Under the pieces are notes generated by a model. The model did no database searches and was not told the origin of the DNA. It saw only the letters and a list, made by a program, of their open reading frames with translations. 64,000 bases of DNA from Anoxybacteroides rupiense (GTDB taxonomy: Bacteria > Bacillota > Bacilli > Bacillales > Anoxybacillaceae). The position numbers were made by a program, and so were the translations under genes. Shown here piece by piece: positions 63,308 to 64,000 of the stretch (position 1 is the first letter of the stretch; every line of letters begins with the position of its first letter). Where the stretch lies: contig NZ_JACIDF010000008.1 in NCBI RefSeq assembly GCF_014196195.1, forward strand, positions 1-64,000. Reading direction: 5' to 3'.

Positions 63308-64000
63308 GGAGTTAATGAGCCGGGCACAAAGCTTGACAGATAGCGATACGCGTGAGCAGATCGTTTCCGCCCTTTTTCAAACGTCACAGGCGATCTGCCG
63401 AGAATCCGTTCACTATACTAAACAAAAGAAGCATGATGAGACCGAGAAACTAGATCGTGTGCTCACCTCGAAAATATGGGGATTTCCCATCATGCTGGCC
63501 ATGCTTGCGATCGTCATTTATATTACGGTAGCCGGCGCCAATGTTCCTTCAAGTATGCTGGCAAACTTTTTTAATTGGCTTGAAGGCTATATTGGTCTTG
63601 TTTTTAAACAGCTGCACGCTCCAGACTGGCTTTATGGAATTCTCGTATTAGGTCTATACCGCGGAACCGCTTGGGTGGTGAGTGTTATGCTGCCGCCAAT
63701 GGCGATATTCTTTCCGATTTTTGCTTTGTTAGAAAACTATGGGTACCTTCCGCGAGTAGCCTTTAATATGGATCGTCTCTTTAAAAAATCAGGAGCGCAC
63801 GGAAAACAATCTCTCACTATGGCGATGGGCTTTGGCTGCAACGCCGCTGCCATTATGTCGACACGCATTATTGAATCGCCGCGTGAACGTATGCTGGCTA
63901 TCTTAACCAACAATTTTGTCCCTTGTAACGGACGATGGCCAACGCTCATTTTACTCGCTTCTCTATTTATGGCGGCAGGCTATACAGGCGGATGGAAAAC
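63276..64000 (+). CDS. FeoB membrane permease domain as a separate protein (partial)
   Basis: The frame opens at an ATG with AAAGGAGGTGCCCCACT, overlaps the GTPase gene by 32 bp in another frame and runs off the window (>=241 residues). A soluble N-terminus ([20 protein letters not shown]) is followed by transmembrane helices ([27 protein letters not shown]) and FeoB permease hallmarks: [32 protein letters not shown] and [12 protein letters not shown], with conserved Cys. Such proteins are often labelled nucleoside-recognition domain proteins. The excellent ribosome site argues against a simple frameshift. Confidence 0.87.
   Translation, partial: MRATAPLNPFEELMSRAQSLTDSDTREQIVSALFQTSQAICRESVHYTKQKKHDETEKLDRVLTSKIWGFPIMLAMLAIVIYITVAGANVPSSMLANFFNWLEGYIGLVFKQLHAPDWLYGILVLGLYRGTAWVVSVMLPPMAIFFPIFALLENYGYLPRVAFNMDRLFKKSGAHGKQSLTMAMGFGCNAAAIMSTRIIESPRERMLAILTNNFVPCNGRWPTLILLASLFMAAGYTGGWK

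Overview
The window looks like a chromosomal segment of a moderately thermophilic, spore-forming Bacillaceae, most likely Parageobacillus/Geobacillus or a close relative (an inference from gene content). Evidence: a bacillar type-B RNase P RNA, a cotD spore-coat gene with a SigK-like -10 element, strong AGGAGG-type ribosome binding sites, Firmicute riboswitches, and the block ypwA - ypvA - ypsC - rnpB - gpsB - ypsA - cotD - yprB - yprA in the order known from Bacillus subtilis.

Layout. 1-5.5 kb: the N-terminal ~1,830 residues of a very large secreted RHS/YD-repeat (WapA-like) protein whose C-terminal tip lies outside the window. 6.6-20.2 kb: conserved housekeeping (M32 carboxypeptidase, DinG-like helicase, rRNA methyltransferase, PAS-GGDEF-EAL protein, RNase P RNA, GpsB, YpsA, CotD, and the mitomycin-repair pair MrfB/MrfA). 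20.5-26.9 kb: a cysteine synthase, a YVTN-lipoprotein/response-regulator/histidine-kinase operon, a soluble histidine kinase and a secreted nuclease. 27.3-34.3 kb: peptide transporter DtpT, a lysine-riboswitch-controlled LysP, TatA, and a TPP-riboswitch-controlled thiM-thiD-thiE operon; two remnants of IS200/IS605-type elements flank lysP-tatA. 34.3-45.2 kb: a YkoS/YkoT-like glycosylation pair, an FdhF/YdeP molybdoenzyme with FdhD, and an nnr-pxpB-pxpC-pxpA operon (NAD(P)HX repair plus 5-oxoprolinase). 45.5-53.2 kb: a LysM-NlpC/P60 cell-wall hydrolase with WalR-like boxes, small accessory genes, and a zone of gene decay (deoxyribosyltransferase, a secreted protein, an aminoglycoside adenylyltransferase, an acetyltransferase). 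53.2-61.8 kb: a MerR-controlled acyl-CoA ligase/acyl-CoA dehydrogenase operon, an SDR, a frameshifted dienelactone hydrolase, a RibD/DHFR-like protein and acetoacetyl-CoA synthetase. 62.2-64 kb: feoA with a FeoB split into separate GTPase and membrane proteins.

Most genes lie on the minus strand. Regulation is unusually legible: two riboswitches with terminators, a MerR-type palindrome exactly filling a 17-bp promoter spacer, WalR-like hexamers before a wall hydrolase, and a perfect 7-1-7 Fur box with no clear target. I found no prophage, no CRISPR array, and no obviously new multi-gene defence system. The best leads are the split FeoB, the lipoprotein/two-component operon with a coupled 36-codon ORF, the miniature TnpB-derived element, the orphan Fur box, and the 30-bp direct repeats near 51.5 kb.
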